A DNA stretch of 50,280 bases from Vallitalea maricola (GTDB lineage Bacteria > Bacillota > Clostridia > Lachnospirales > Vallitaleaceae): positions 1 through 50,280 of the forward strand of contig NZ_BTPU01000079.1 in NCBI RefSeq assembly GCF_036985595.1, given 5' to 3'. A program made the position numbers and the translations under genes. Of this stretch, positions 8,638 through 17,912 are shown in pieces (within the stretch, counting starts at the first letter, position 1; every line of letters begins with the position of its first letter). Under the pieces are notes generated by a model that was not told the origin of the DNA, did not search any database, and was given only the letters and a program-made list of their open reading frames with translations.

Positions 8638-8690
8638 AAAATCTTATCTTTAATACTAATTAACATTAATTAATATTAAGATAAGATTTT
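8638..8690 (-). terminator. Intrinsic terminator after gpsA
   Basis: The arms AAAATCTTATCTT and AAGATAAGATTTT (8638-8650 and 8678-8690) pair over 13 bp, with further AT pairing inside. On the minus strand the second arm runs into a T-rich tail. It lies about 45 bases after the gpsA stop codon and closes the gpsA-plsY-der operon. Confidence 0.75.
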
Positions 8691-8736
8691 AGCAAAACAA
8701 TGTAATACTATGTTAACATTTATTCTTTAATATATA

Positions 8737-9735
8737 TCACTTTTTATATTCGATCTTTTTATCTCTTATCATTAAATCCTCTACAGCTTTTTTAGTATCT
8801 TTACCTTCAAATAAGACCTCATTAACTTCTCTTATGATAGGCATTTCAACTTTATATTTTTCAGATAGATCTAGGGCTGCCTTTGCTGTATACACACCTT
8901 CAACCACCATCTTTACTTCATCAAGAGCTTCCTGTAAACTATAACCTTTTCCAATTAAGATACCGGCTCTTCTATTACGACTATGCATACTTGTACATGT
9001 TACGATCAAATCGCCAATACCTGATAATCCTGCAAAAGTTTGTGTCTCAGCTCCCATAGCAACGCCAAGTCTGCTTATTTCTGTTATACCTCTTGTCATA
9101 ATTGCAGCCTTAGTATTATCTCCAAAACCAATACCATCTGAGATACCAGCTGCTAGAGCAATAACATTTTTCAGGGCCCCTCCCATTTCTATTCCTATTA
9201 CATCAGAACTAGTATATACCCTGAAATCAGAGTTCATAAATATATCTTGAACTTTTTTGGCTACATCATGATCTTTAGATCCTGCAACACAAGTTGTAGG
9301 TATATTTCTTGATACTTCTTCAGCATGGCTTGGTCCAGATAATACTGCCACAGGATTATCTGGCATCTCATCATTTATTACATGAGCTAATGTATAGAGT
9401 GAATCATCTTCCAATCCTTTTGCTACATTAACAATGATTTGATCTTTTGTAACATATTCTTTCATTAAATTTGCTGTATTCCTTACGAACTTTGATGGAA
9501 CTGCCATAACAAGCATATCTTTGCCCAAAATAGCTTCCTTAAGATTATTAGTTATATTAATCTCATTAGGAATATGTATTCCTGGAAGTTTTGATTTATT
9601 TTCTCTTGTGTCATTCAATAAATTAACTTCATCTTCTATAATTGACCAAAGAGCAACTTCATGACCATTATTATTAAGTAATATAGCTAAAGCAGTTCCC
9701 CAGCTTCCTGCACCTAAAACAGATACAGTGGCCAT
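8737..9735 (-). CDS. gpsA: Glycerol-3-phosphate dehydrogenase [NAD(P)+]
   Basis: GpsA reduces dihydroxyacetone phosphate to sn-glycerol 3-phosphate, the backbone precursor of phospholipids, in the cytoplasm. The 332-residue product has the Rossmann motif GAGSWG at 8-13 and family segments such as SGPSHAEEV, GGALKNVIALAAGI and GLSGIGDLIVTC. An in-frame GTG three codons upstream lies inside the Shine-Dalgarno sequence (GAGGTG, 9742-9747), so ATG 9735 is the start. It follows plsY by 30 bases, so the genes that make and acylate glycerol 3-phosphate are co-transcribed. Terminated at 8638-8690. Confidence 0.97.
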   Translation of the reverse strand: MATVSVLGAGSWGTALAILLNNNGHEVALWSIIEDEVNLLNDTRENKSKLPGIHIPNEINITNNLKEAILGKDMLVMAVPSKFVRNTANLMKEYVTKDQIIVNVAKGLEDDSLYTLAHVINDEMPDNPVAVLSGPSHAEEVSRNIPTTCVAGSKDHDVAKKVQDIFMNSDFRVYTSSDVIGIEMGGALKNVIALAAGISDGIGFGDNTKAAIMTRGITEISRLGVAMGAETQTFAGLSGIGDLIVTCTSMHSRNRRAGILIGKGYSLQEALDEVKMVVEGVYTAKAALDLSEKYKVEMPIIREVNEVLFEGKDTKKAVEDLMIRDKKIEYKK

Positions 9736-9765
9736 ATTTATCACCTCACATAAATTAGATAGTTA

Positions 9766-10377
9766 TTATTCATTTTCAGATAAATTCTTTTTGTGTCCTA
9801 GCTTATTTTCTGTACCATTAAGTAATCTTTTAATATTGGCTCTATGATTATACAGTGCAAAAATCATTAGTATAACACCTAATACAATATATTGTGGTCT
9901 GTCAGTATAAAATATTGCCATTAGTATAGGAATAGAAATTGCCATTAAGATTGAACCAAGCGAAACATATCTTGATATAAAGATCACTAAAGCCATTATT
10001 CCAATAACAATGAGACCTATCTTTATATCAACTACAGTTAATAATCCAATAGTGGCAGCTATTCCTTTTCCACCTCTAAATCCTAAGAAAACAGGCCAAT
10101 TATGACCAATAACAACACCCACACCTGCATAATATCCCATTAGGATATCATCAAAGATAAGGGAGCAAATTAATACTCCAATAGCAGCTTTAAATACATC
10201 CATAAAAAATGTAATTATACCTGCTTTCCAGCCCATAACTCTAATAACATTAGTGGTTCCTGCATTACCGCTTCCATACTTTCTTATATCTAATCGTCCT
10301 TTTATACGACTAATAATATAAGCTGATTGAAAACATCCAATAAGATAACCTATTAATAAGCTAGCAATTATCTTCAT
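9766..10377 (-). CDS. plsY: Acyl-phosphate:glycerol-3-phosphate acyltransferase
   Basis: PlsY is the integral membrane enzyme that transfers an acyl group from acyl-phosphate to the sn-1 position of glycerol 3-phosphate. The product is 203 residues with several membrane segments. Its conserved motifs are visible: GSGNAGTTNVIR (about 36-47), HNWPVFLGFRGGKGIA (about 92-107) and a C-terminal LYNHRANIKRLL. The start codon directly abuts the der stop codon, with AAAGGG inside the end of der acting as ribosome-binding site. It uses the glycerol 3-phosphate made by the downstream GpsA and the acyl-phosphate made by PlsX, encoded elsewhere in the window. Confidence 0.96.
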   Translation of the reverse strand: MKIIASLLIGYLIGCFQSAYIISRIKGRLDIRKYGSGNAGTTNVIRVMGWKAGIITFFMDVFKAAIGVLICSLIFDDILMGYYAGVGVVIGHNWPVFLGFRGGKGIAATIGLLTVVDIKIGLIVIGIMALVIFISRYVSLGSILMAISIPILMAIFYTDRPQYIVLGVILMIFALYNHRANIKRLLNGTENKLGHKKNLSENE

Positions 10378-11709
10378 CTATTTACCCTTTTCCTTTCTCT
10401 CTCTTATAATAAAATGAATAGGCGTCCCCTTAAAGCCAAATGATTCCCTTATCCTATTCTCAATATATCGCTTATATGAAAAATGCATTAAGCTTTTGTC
10501 ATTCACAAATATGATAAAAGTAGGTGGTTTGATAGAAACTTGAGTCATATAATATAGTTTCAATCTCTTACCTTTATCAGAAGGAGGTTGATTCATTGCA
10601 GTTGCATCATATAAAACGTCATTAAGGACACCAGTTGAAACTCTAAGAGCATGATTTTGAATTACAATATCAATATTTTCAAATAGTTTATTAATCCTTA
10701 AGCCAGTCAATGCTGAAATAAATATTTTGGGAGCATAAGTCATATAGCTTAGTGTTGTATCTACATTACCCAGATACTTGTACATAGTTTTATCATCTTT
10801 TTCTATGGCATCCCACTTATTTACAGCTATAATAGCACCTTTACCTCTTTCATGGGCTATTCCTGCAATCTTTGCATCCTGCTCTGTTATACCTTCAACA
10901 GCATCAATGAGCAATACAACAATATCACATTTTTCAATAGCTGATACCGTTCTTATTATACTGTATCTCTCTAGTCCTTCTTTTTCAATTTTGTTCTTCC
11001 TTCTAAGCCCAGCAGTATCAACAAAAATATATTCATTTCCGTTGTACTTGACAATTGTATCTACTGCATCTCTTGTTGTTCCTGCTATATCACTAACTAT
11101 AACACGTTCTTCTCCAAGAAGCTTATTGATTAATGAAGACTTACCTACATTCGGCTTACCTATTACTGCTATTCTAGGTAAATCAATCTCTTCATTATCA
11201 GTATTTTTTTCATAAAAATGCGATACAACCTCGTCTAACATATCTCCTATACCTGTTGATTGAGCTGAAGATATAGCAAAAGGTTCACCTAGTCCAAGAT
11301 TATAAAATTCAAATACATCATATTGTAATTTTTCTCTATTATCAACTTTGTTGACACATAATACAACAGGCTTATGTGCACGTCTAAGCATATCTGCAAC
11401 TTTATAATCTGCATCAGTAAGACCAGACTTTACATCAACTACAAAAACAATAACACTAGCGGTATCAATAGCCACTTCAGCTTGTTTTCTCATATAAGAA
11501 AGCATTTTATCATCTGTAGTAGGCTCAATGCCTCCTGTATCTATTATAGTAAAGTTATAATTTAGCCACTCTACATCAGCATATATTCTGTCTCTTGTAA
11601 CACCTGGTGTATCTTCTACAATAGAAATCTTAGCTCCTGCTAGTTTGTTAAATAAAGTAGATTTTCCAACATTGGGTCTTCCTACTATGGCTACTACTTC
11701 TCTACTCAT
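10378..11709 (-). CDS. der: Ribosome-associated GTPase Der (EngA)
   Basis: Der is a double-domain GTPase needed for late 50S subunit assembly. The 443-residue protein has tandem G domains: the first P-loop GRPNVGKST is at 10-18, with DTGG and NKVD following, and the second P-loop GKPNVGKSS is near 184, with DTAG and NKWD following. The C-terminal KH-like domain ends in a basic tail RERKEKGK, as usual. AAGGAG lies about 10 bases before the ATG. It sits between the DUF512 gene (13 bases upstream) and plsY (abutting), an arrangement common in Clostridia. Confidence 0.98.
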   Translation of the reverse strand: MSREVVAIVGRPNVGKSTLFNKLAGAKISIVEDTPGVTRDRIYADVEWLNYNFTIIDTGGIEPTTDDKMLSYMRKQAEVAIDTASVIVFVVDVKSGLTDADYKVADMLRRAHKPVVLCVNKVDNREKLQYDVFEFYNLGLGEPFAISSAQSTGIGDMLDEVVSHFYEKNTDNEEIDLPRIAVIGKPNVGKSSLINKLLGEERVIVSDIAGTTRDAVDTIVKYNGNEYIFVDTAGLRRKNKIEKEGLERYSIIRTVSAIEKCDIVVLLIDAVEGITEQDAKIAGIAHERGKGAIIAVNKWDAIEKDDKTMYKYLGNVDTTLSYMTYAPKIFISALTGLRINKLFENIDIVIQNHALRVSTGVLNDVLYDATAMNQPPSDKGKRLKLYYMTQVSIKPPTFIIFVNDKSLMHFSYKRYIENRIRESFGFKGTPIHFIIRERKEKGK

Positions 11710-11722
11710 AAATAAGTACTCC

Positions 11723-13036
11723 TTATCCTAATATATTTCTAATAAATTCTTGTCCAGTTGATTTTACAACAGTAACTTTTACTTGTAAAGTATTTTCTAT
11801 ATCAGTTACAGTAATATCATCCAGTAAAGTTTCTTCTCCACTTCTAAGTAAATTGCAAGGTAAAAGTAATTTCTCTCCCAATTCTTTATCTTTTAGCTGT
11901 TCAATAATATCTTTTCCTGTAAGTAATCCTGATACAGTTATATTATGCCCAAAGAAATTATTAATGATTGGATAAATATTTACTTTTACATTAGGGAATT
12001 TTTCTTCTAATTTATCTATCATATCTTTAATCATGTTATACGCTAATGTCCCAGTAACTATAGATACATTTCTTACCAATTCTTCATTGGTATTTATTTC
12101 ATTATAACATAACATAAACTCATCAAGCAATAACCTTGACATCCCTACACCATTTTCTAATTGTAGATATCCGTCATAATTATCTTCATCTGGAAATGGT
12201 TTTTCTGCCAACAGATAAAATTCATCCCCTGCATGAATGAAATGTGTACCTGTCTCTTCATAGATAATATCTTGCCATTTATGAATAATATCAAGTACTT
12301 CTACAGCATCTTCTTTTGTAAATAATTCTAGTTCAAAAAGTCCTTCTCTATATTTAGACAAACCTACTGGAACTACTGAAACACTTTGCATATGTGGAAT
12401 GAATTTTCTTAGATTATCTATGGAGTAATCAAGTTCCTTACCATCATTTATTCCTTTGCAAAGTACAATCTGCCCATTCATTGTAATACCAGCATCATAA
12501 AATTTCTTCATATACCCAACTAATCTATCAGCAAAACGGTTATGGAGCATTTTCTTTCTAAGTTCCATATTCATTGAATGTACAGAAATATTGATTGGAG
12601 ATAAGTGGTATTTAATTAATCTGTTAACATCTCTATCTTTCATATTGGTTAGAGTTATATAATTGCCTTGTAAAAATGACAACCTGGAATCATCATCTTT
12701 AAAATATAGTGTATCTCTCATACCTTTTGGTAACTGGTCAATAAAACAAAATATACATTTATTGCTGCAAGACTTATACTCATCCATTAAATCATTTTCA
12801 AAATCTATACCAAGCTCCTCATCATAGTCTTTTTCTATTTCAAGAAGCCATTCTTCGCCATTATCTTTTAAAATTAAAACTTCCAGATAATCATCATCTA
12901 CAAGAAAATGATAATCAAGGGCATCTTCCACCAATTGATTATTTATTGAAATCAATTGATCTCCTTGCTGTATTCCAAGTTCATAAGCTATGCTGCCGTC
13001 TTTCACATGCATAACCTTATGAAATTTATCTTTCAT
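11723..13036 (-). CDS. DUF512 protein: PDZ plus radical-SAM-like domain
   Basis: This family of unknown function is widespread in Clostridia next to der. The 437-residue product begins with a PDZ-like domain (about 5-65, with the AYELGIQQGDQLISI ligand-groove segment). It then has a radical-SAM-like cluster CSNKCIFCFIDQ (CxxxCxxC), an NISVHS strand motif, and a C-terminal DUF512 domain with the segment YPIINNFFGHNITVSGLLTG. The iron-sulphur reaction is inferred from the cysteines only. An ATG three codons upstream lies only one base after the GAAGGG site (13046-13051), so the second ATG at 13036 fits better. Probably in the der operon. Confidence 0.85.
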   Translation of the reverse strand: MKDKFHKVMHVKDGSIAYELGIQQGDQLISINNQLVEDALDYHFLVDDDYLEVLILKDNGEEWLLEIEKDYDEELGIDFENDLMDEYKSCSNKCIFCFIDQLPKGMRDTLYFKDDDSRLSFLQGNYITLTNMKDRDVNRLIKYHLSPINISVHSMNMELRKKMLHNRFADRLVGYMKKFYDAGITMNGQIVLCKGINDGKELDYSIDNLRKFIPHMQSVSVVPVGLSKYREGLFELELFTKEDAVEVLDIIHKWQDIIYEETGTHFIHAGDEFYLLAEKPFPDEDNYDGYLQLENGVGMSRLLLDEFMLCYNEINTNEELVRNVSIVTGTLAYNMIKDMIDKLEEKFPNVKVNIYPIINNFFGHNITVSGLLTGKDIIEQLKDKELGEKLLLPCNLLRSGEETLLDDITVTDIENTLQVKVTVVKSTGQEFIRNILG

Positions 13037-13062
13037 TAAAAACATTCCCTTCAGTCATAGCA

Positions 13063-13890
13063 CTACTTCAGTTCCATTATCGCTGCTAAACTACCTCTTT
13101 CACCGCCAGTTCCTCTATGAGAAAACATCTGATCTTTGTTGCAATTAGTACAGATATCTGTAATAGTGATATTTTCATTATTAATTCCTACATCTAGTAA
13201 TATTAACTTATTTGCTGTCCATAAGTCAATTAAATATTTATTTTTTGTTTTTTTCTTAATTACTTTATCTTGTTCTTCAGTATTGAATATCTTTTTGAAT
13301 TCATAAACTACTTCACTTTCTACTTCAAAACAGCAAGGTCCAATAGATGGACCTATACAACAAAGTATATCATCAACATTTGAACTGAATTCACTAACCA
13401 TTTTTTCAACTGTTTTAGAAGCTATCTTCTGTACTGTGCCTCTCCATCCTGAATGTGACAGCCCTATTACTTTTTTCACTGGATCTAAAAAGTAAATAGG
13501 TACACAATCAGCATAAAAAGTTACTAGAGGAACCTTAGACTCGTTAGTTATTAATCCATCAACACCTTCAATATCACTCTCTCTAAAAATACCTTTGCCT
13601 TTATCCTTACTTGTAACAACTTTAATAACATCTTTATGTACTTGGTCAGAAAAAACCAAGTCTTTATAATTAATACCTACACTACTACACAATATCTCAA
13701 AGTTCTTTCTAACGTTTTCGTCTAAGTCTCCTCTATTAAACCCAAGATTCATACTTTCATATATTCCTTTACTAACACCGCCTAATCTAGTACTAAAACA
13801 ATGGTTAGTGATTCCTGCCCTTTCAAAAGCAGGAATTGTCAAATATTCTAAATCGTCTATTCTATTAACTTTAAAAACCTCTGATTTCAT
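13063..13890 (-). CDS. pgeF: PgeF/YfiH-family purine nucleoside phosphorylase-like protein
   Basis: These proteins (formerly multicopper polyphenol oxidase or laccase domain) act on purine nucleosides and have been linked to peptidoglycan quality control. The 275-residue product shows the family's metal-site and core motifs: TFYADCVPIYFLDP, LSHSGWRGTV, IGPSIGPCCFEVE and MFSHRGTGGERG. An ATG 21 bases upstream has no Shine-Dalgarno site, while ATG 13890 has GAAAGG about 10 bases before it, so I use the latter. It lies between yraN and the DUF512 gene in one minus-strand run. Confidence 0.9.
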   Translation of the reverse strand: MKSEVFKVNRIDDLEYLTIPAFERAGITNHCFSTRLGGVSKGIYESMNLGFNRGDLDENVRKNFEILCSSVGINYKDLVFSDQVHKDVIKVVTSKDKGKGIFRESDIEGVDGLITNESKVPLVTFYADCVPIYFLDPVKKVIGLSHSGWRGTVQKIASKTVEKMVSEFSSNVDDILCCIGPSIGPCCFEVESEVVYEFKKIFNTEEQDKVIKKKTKNKYLIDLWTANKLILLDVGINNENITITDICTNCNKDQMFSHRGTGGERGSLAAIMELK

Positions 13891-13927
13891 ATCACACAAC
13901 CTTTCATCCATGTGCCGAATTAAAGTG

Positions 13928-14284
13928 TTAATTACATTTAAATGCGTCTTTGACTACCCTTATCTTATTATTAACTATTTCTACTACATCAAACCTGATA
14001 TCCGCATTATACAACCGTTTGACTTTTGTATAGTACATAGCTGTTTTTATTATCCGTTTCTGTTTGTAGTATCCAACTGCCTCTATGGGATATCCTGTAT
14101 TGATGTTTCTTCGATACTTAACCTCAATGAATGTCAGATAATCTGAATCCATTCCAATTATATCTATTTCACCGAATCTACATCTATAATTTCTATCAAT
14201 AATCTTATAGCCTTGTTTTTCTAAAAATTTTGCAGCTATTTCTTCACCTTTGCTGCCTATAGCTCTATTATTACTGTTTTCCAT
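13928..14284 (-). CDS. yraN: UPF0102 endonuclease-like protein YraN
   Basis: A small nuclease-fold protein of 118 residues, typical for the family. The restriction-endonuclease-like core is visible as GEEIAAKFLEKQGYKI, RCRFGEIDIIG and LTFIEVKYR, that is, E...D...ExK active-site geometry. Its physiological role is not established. A GTG three codons upstream is less likely than ATG 14284, because AGGTGG sits five bases before the ATG and overlaps that GTG. It commonly lies near rnhB in Firmicutes, as here. Confidence 0.92.
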   Translation of the reverse strand: MENSNNRAIGSKGEEIAAKFLEKQGYKIIDRNYRCRFGEIDIIGMDSDYLTFIEVKYRRNINTGYPIEAVGYYKQKRIIKTAMYYTKVKRLYNADIRFDVVEIVNNKIRVVKDAFKCN

Positions 14285-14336
14285 AAAAACCACCTAACCA
14301 ACTATACAAAAGTGGGTACGCCTCATTCTGTATAGA

Positions 14337-14609
14337 TTAAATAGATTTATAAATATCATCTAGATCACTAACAAACACTAAAATTTCCGCTACTATTTGA
14401 TAGAGCTCTGGTGGTATCATATCCCCTATATCTAATTTAGTCAGACTTTCAACTAATTTCTCATCCTTATAGATAGGCAATTCTTGTTCATCAGCTTTTT
14501 CAAGAATTTTATCAGCTACTATTCCTTTACCCTTAGCAATAACTGTTGGAGCAGTTTCATTAATATCATATTTTAATGCAGCCACTTTTTTAATTTTTCT
14601 TCTATCCAC
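14337..14609 (-). CDS. Orphan FlhB C-terminal domain homologue (YlqH type)
   Basis: This 90-residue protein corresponds to the cytoplasmic domain of the flagellar export switch FlhB, starting just after where FlhB cleaves itself (NPTH). Visible matches are VAALKYDIN, APTVIAKGKG, ADKILEKADEQELPIY and IPPELYQIVAEILVFV. The whole membrane part of FlhB is absent. The GTG start has GAGGTT about 10 bases upstream. The preceding gene encodes a FliK-like protein 22 bases away, so both halves of the FliK-FlhB length-control interaction are represented without other flagellar genes. B. subtilis has the same orphan pair (ylqG-ylqH) here; the function is unknown. Confidence 0.88.
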   Translation of the reverse strand: MDRRKIKKVAALKYDINETAPTVIAKGKGIVADKILEKADEQELPIYKDEKLVESLTKLDIGDMIPPELYQIVAEILVFVSDLDDIYKSI

Positions 14610-14631
14610 TTACAACCAACCTCAATTCGTT

Positions 14632-16197
14632 CTATACTCTCATATCAAATGAATATCTTTTAACACTATTGGCATTATTTTTTCTTTGTAAGAAATCTTC
14701 AACAAAATTAAAATCCTTTTTATTATTAATAACAATAAGTCCAGTTACATTTATATCGAAACTCCTTAATCTCTTATGTAAATTTATAATATAATCATCA
14801 ATAATCTTTTTCTTCTCTTCATCTTCAACATAGAACTTACATTCAACATTATTGACCTGTTTGTTAATATAGACATCAATATGACCGAGATTAACATAGT
14901 CAAGTCTGAGTAATGCCGATATAGAATTAGGGTTACTTCTTTTTCTTAATTCTTTCTTATTCTCGAAAATGTACAATTCACTATTTAATAACTTATTTCC
15001 AAATTTGAAAGGTAATTGAACATAGTTAAAATTATTATTAAGGTTGTTAATAAACTCAATATTATTTTTTACTTTCGTAGCATCTTTTGATATATTGCTT
15101 TGTTTACCTTCAGTTAATCCTTGAGTAAGTTTAATTATGTTAATAATCTTTTCATATACATCGTTAAAATAATCATTAATCAATTTTGGGTTTTCTAAAG
15201 CACCCCTATCAAGGAAGATGTTTTTATCTACTGCGTTTTTTAATAATTTGTTAGTGATAATATTATTAAGAGTTTCTTTATCTTTTTCTCCGATTTCAAG
15301 GGAAAATATATCCCCAAGCAATTTCTGCAATGATAAATCTTTTGATAGATTCAGTGTATTATTGTCTTTTAACAAATATGTATTATCTAATTCTTTTTTT
15401 AATTCTTCAATACCCTCTCCAGATAAAATATATCCTAATCTAAAATCGACTACATCATTAGCATTCTTATTAATAACAGGAATGTCAAATTTTAATTCCT
15501 GTTCTTTTGAAGAGTTATTTTCTATTACATTAATAATTTTATCATTACTAACATTATCCGATTCATTATTCATCAGAATATTAATTAATTGATGTTTGAT
15601 ATCAATATCAAGACCTTTACCATCAATTATTTGATTAGCTAAACTAATTATCTCCTGCTTGATGAAATGATTATTATTTAAATAATTATACAGCTGATTA
15701 ATATTTTCACTAGTAACAGGTATATTATTTTTTACTAGTAGAATTAATTTATCAACACTAGTATCTTTAAATTGCCTTGATAATGTTAGAATCTTATTTA
15801 TGAATTCCTTATCAACCTGCATATTATTATTTAAAAGTTTTTCTACTATTTCAGTATTTTTTTCATTTATTGGTACGCCCGCTTCTTCTAATATTTGATA
15901 TAATTTATTACTCTTAGGACTATAAGCTTCATCTAATATAGGCTTCAGAAGAACTTGTTCCAGATTGGATTCCTTTACTTGAAATAAAACCTTCTGACCA
16001 ATATTAAACTCCATCTGATCAGTTAATTTAGCTGTAAGTTCAGCACCACTTGCTAACCTAATAATAATATTCTTCTGTTTTATATCAAGTATTTCTCCTT
16101 TTATGGTTTGACCTTTGTTAAAATCTCTACTATTGACTTTAGAAATTTTAGAAATATCTATCCTTTTGTTTATTTGTTTATTATAATTAATCCGCAT
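14632..16197 (-). CDS. YlqG-type protein with FliK-like C-terminal domain
   Basis: A long (521-residue) Asn/Lys/Ile-rich protein. Residues about 20-85 look like a small beta-rich domain (KGEILDIKQKNIIIRL). The middle is low in recognisable motifs. The last 90 residues (LRLDYVNLGHIDVYINK, VECKFYVEDEEKK, LHKRLRSFDINVTGL) resemble the conserved C-terminal domain of flagellar hook-length protein FliK. No signal peptide or membrane helix is seen. The start may be GTG 16203 or ATG 16197; GAGAGG at 16208-16213 is 4 and 10 bases away respectively. It pairs with the FlhB-C gene downstream. Function unknown. Confidence 0.75.
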   Translation of the reverse strand: MRINYNKQINKRIDISKISKVNSRDFNKGQTIKGEILDIKQKNIIIRLASGAELTAKLTDQMEFNIGQKVLFQVKESNLEQVLLKPILDEAYSPKSNKLYQILEEAGVPINEKNTEIVEKLLNNNMQVDKEFINKILTLSRQFKDTSVDKLILLVKNNIPVTSENINQLYNYLNNNHFIKQEIISLANQIIDGKGLDIDIKHQLINILMNNESDNVSNDKIINVIENNSSKEQELKFDIPVINKNANDVVDFRLGYILSGEGIEELKKELDNTYLLKDNNTLNLSKDLSLQKLLGDIFSLEIGEKDKETLNNIITNKLLKNAVDKNIFLDRGALENPKLINDYFNDVYEKIINIIKLTQGLTEGKQSNISKDATKVKNNIEFINNLNNNFNYVQLPFKFGNKLLNSELYIFENKKELRKRSNPNSISALLRLDYVNLGHIDVYINKQVNNVECKFYVEDEEKKKIIDDYIINLHKRLRSFDINVTGLIVINNKKDFNFVEDFLQRKNNANSVKRYSFDMRV

Positions 16198-16241
16198 AAT
16201 CACTCATCCTCTCACATAAAAGTGGTTTTGCAGCATGTTAT

Positions 16242-17003
16242 TTATAATATAGATTTAATAAAAGATTTTCTATGTATTGGACAAGGTCCATGTTCTTTCA
16301 GTGCTTCTATATGTTCTTGTGTACCATATCCTTTGTTTTTAGCAAATTTGTATTCTGGGAAAAGCTGATCATAATCTTTCATTAATCTATCTCTATATAC
16401 TTTAGCAATTATACTTGCAGCTGCAATTGAAATACTTTTGGCATCGCCTTTTATAATAGGCTCTTGAGGTATTTTAACTCTTGGGATTGTTACTGCATCA
16501 ACCAATATCATATCTGGTTTTATTTCTAGACTATCAATAGCAGATATCATAGATTCATAAGTAGCATTAAGAATATTGATATCATCAATAACATCTACAT
16601 TAGCCATACCTATGCTCACAGCTATAGCCTTTTCCATTATAATATCGTATAATTCTTCTCTTTTAGCTTCTGTTAATTTTTTGGAATCATTTATGTATAG
16701 TATATTCACATCTTTGGGGAGAATTACTGCGGCACTAACAACTGGTCCAGATAGAGGTCCTCTACCAACTTCATCTATTCCGCATATGTATTTTTTATCA
16801 GGATACTTATTTTCATAAGCTTTCATTTGAATAATACGTTCAACTTCTTTTTCATAAGCTTCTATCTTTTTTTCGTACTTATCTATTAATTTTATAACTC
16901 CCAATCTTTCATCAGACTTTAATTCATCTAGTTTGTCTTCTAAATAACATACGGGAACATTACTCAACATATCTTTTATATCGGAAATTGTCATATTTGT
17001 CAT
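16242..17003 (-). CDS. rnhB: Ribonuclease HII
   Basis: RNase HII nicks RNA-DNA hybrids, removing misincorporated ribonucleotides and primers. The 253-residue product has an N-terminal extension of about 70 residues, as in Firmicutes. The catalytic core follows: CGIDEVGRGPLSGPVV (Asp and Glu), INDSKKLTEAKRE, ILVDAV and the GDAKSISIAAASIIAKVYRD segment. AAGGAG lies 11 bases before the ATG. It precedes the ylqG-like gene by 44 bases, the same order as in B. subtilis. Confidence 0.97.
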   Translation of the reverse strand: MTNMTISDIKDMLSNVPVCYLEDKLDELKSDERLGVIKLIDKYEKKIEAYEKEVERIIQMKAYENKYPDKKYICGIDEVGRGPLSGPVVSAAVILPKDVNILYINDSKKLTEAKREELYDIIMEKAIAVSIGMANVDVIDDINILNATYESMISAIDSLEIKPDMILVDAVTIPRVKIPQEPIIKGDAKSISIAAASIIAKVYRDRLMKDYDQLFPEYKFAKNKGYGTQEHIEALKEHGPCPIHRKSFIKSIL

Positions 17004-17078
17004 TATACCTTATTCTCCTTTTCTACCGAAAACTATTACTTTATTCTACCATAACTCTACCCAAAATAGCCATTACTA

Positions 17079-17783
17079 TTAATCTTTATTTCTATCAATT
17101 TCATTAATTAAGTAACTCTTAATTTCGTCTATTCTATTTATTTCTTGTTTATCGTTAACTTTCTTTCTACATATAGTTAAAAATTTTATAATAAAAAGCA
17201 TCTGCTTATTTTTTTCATCTTTAGATATTCTACCTCTTCCTGTCCTATCACATAAAGATAATAATGCTACTTCAGTTATTGAAGTTTCATTAATCATTGC
17301 ACCAACTTGCGAAAAAGGTAACTCTTTACAAACAAATAATGGCTGCATATGCCATCTAACTAATTTAACAACTTCATTTACGAACAAATTATCTTCTATA
17401 AATGTCAACAAATAATTTCTTGCAATTTCTTCCCCTTGTTTATCATGATCATATGAAGTAATTCTTCCTTTTCTGATTTTTGTTGTGGTTATTTTACCAA
17501 CATCATGTAGAAGGGCAGCCCACATGAATACTTTCTTATCTTCACTTAATTCTTTTATCTCTGCAGCCCTATCAACAACTTCCATAGTATGATTATATAC
17601 ATTACCTTCAGGATGATACATAGGATTTTGTTCAACCTTTTTTAGATCTAATAGAATCTTTAAAGGATAAGTATCAATATACTCTTTCTCATGCAATAAC
17701 AAACCATCAAAATATTCTGATGGCTTTTTATCATTCAATAAATGTAAGTCAAACTCTTCAAATAGCTCTATAAGATTATTCAT
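17079..17783 (-). CDS. HD-domain phosphohydrolase
   Basis: This 234-residue soluble protein has an HD metal-dependent phosphohydrolase domain. The motif series is NHTMEVVDRAA (His), LLHDVGK (His-Asp) and later RWHMQP and LSLCDRTGRGR (Asp), resembling the HD part of CCA-adding tRNA nucleotidyltransferases. There is no nucleotidyltransferase domain, so it stands alone. The substrate cannot be read from the sequence. AGGGG lies about 9 bases before the ATG. The 129 bases between it and rbgA (17784-17912) hold only AT-rich sequence in which I see nothing. Confidence 0.8.
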   Translation of the reverse strand: MNNLIELFEEFDLHLLNDKKPSEYFDGLLLHEKEYIDTYPLKILLDLKKVEQNPMYHPEGNVYNHTMEVVDRAAEIKELSEDKKVFMWAALLHDVGKITTTKIRKGRITSYDHDKQGEEIARNYLLTFIEDNLFVNEVVKLVRWHMQPLFVCKELPFSQVGAMINETSITEVALLSLCDRTGRGRISKDEKNKQMLFIIKFLTICRKKVNDKQEINRIDEIKSYLINEIDRNKD

Positions 17784-17912
17784 GTAATCAACCCCTATAA
17801 TGTATTTATTAATATTTTTACCTTATTTAAATATATTATTAAGTAAATTTATATAAAAATGGGATTGATATTATATAATCATAAAATATTAAATTTTAAA
17901 AACAGCTAGATT

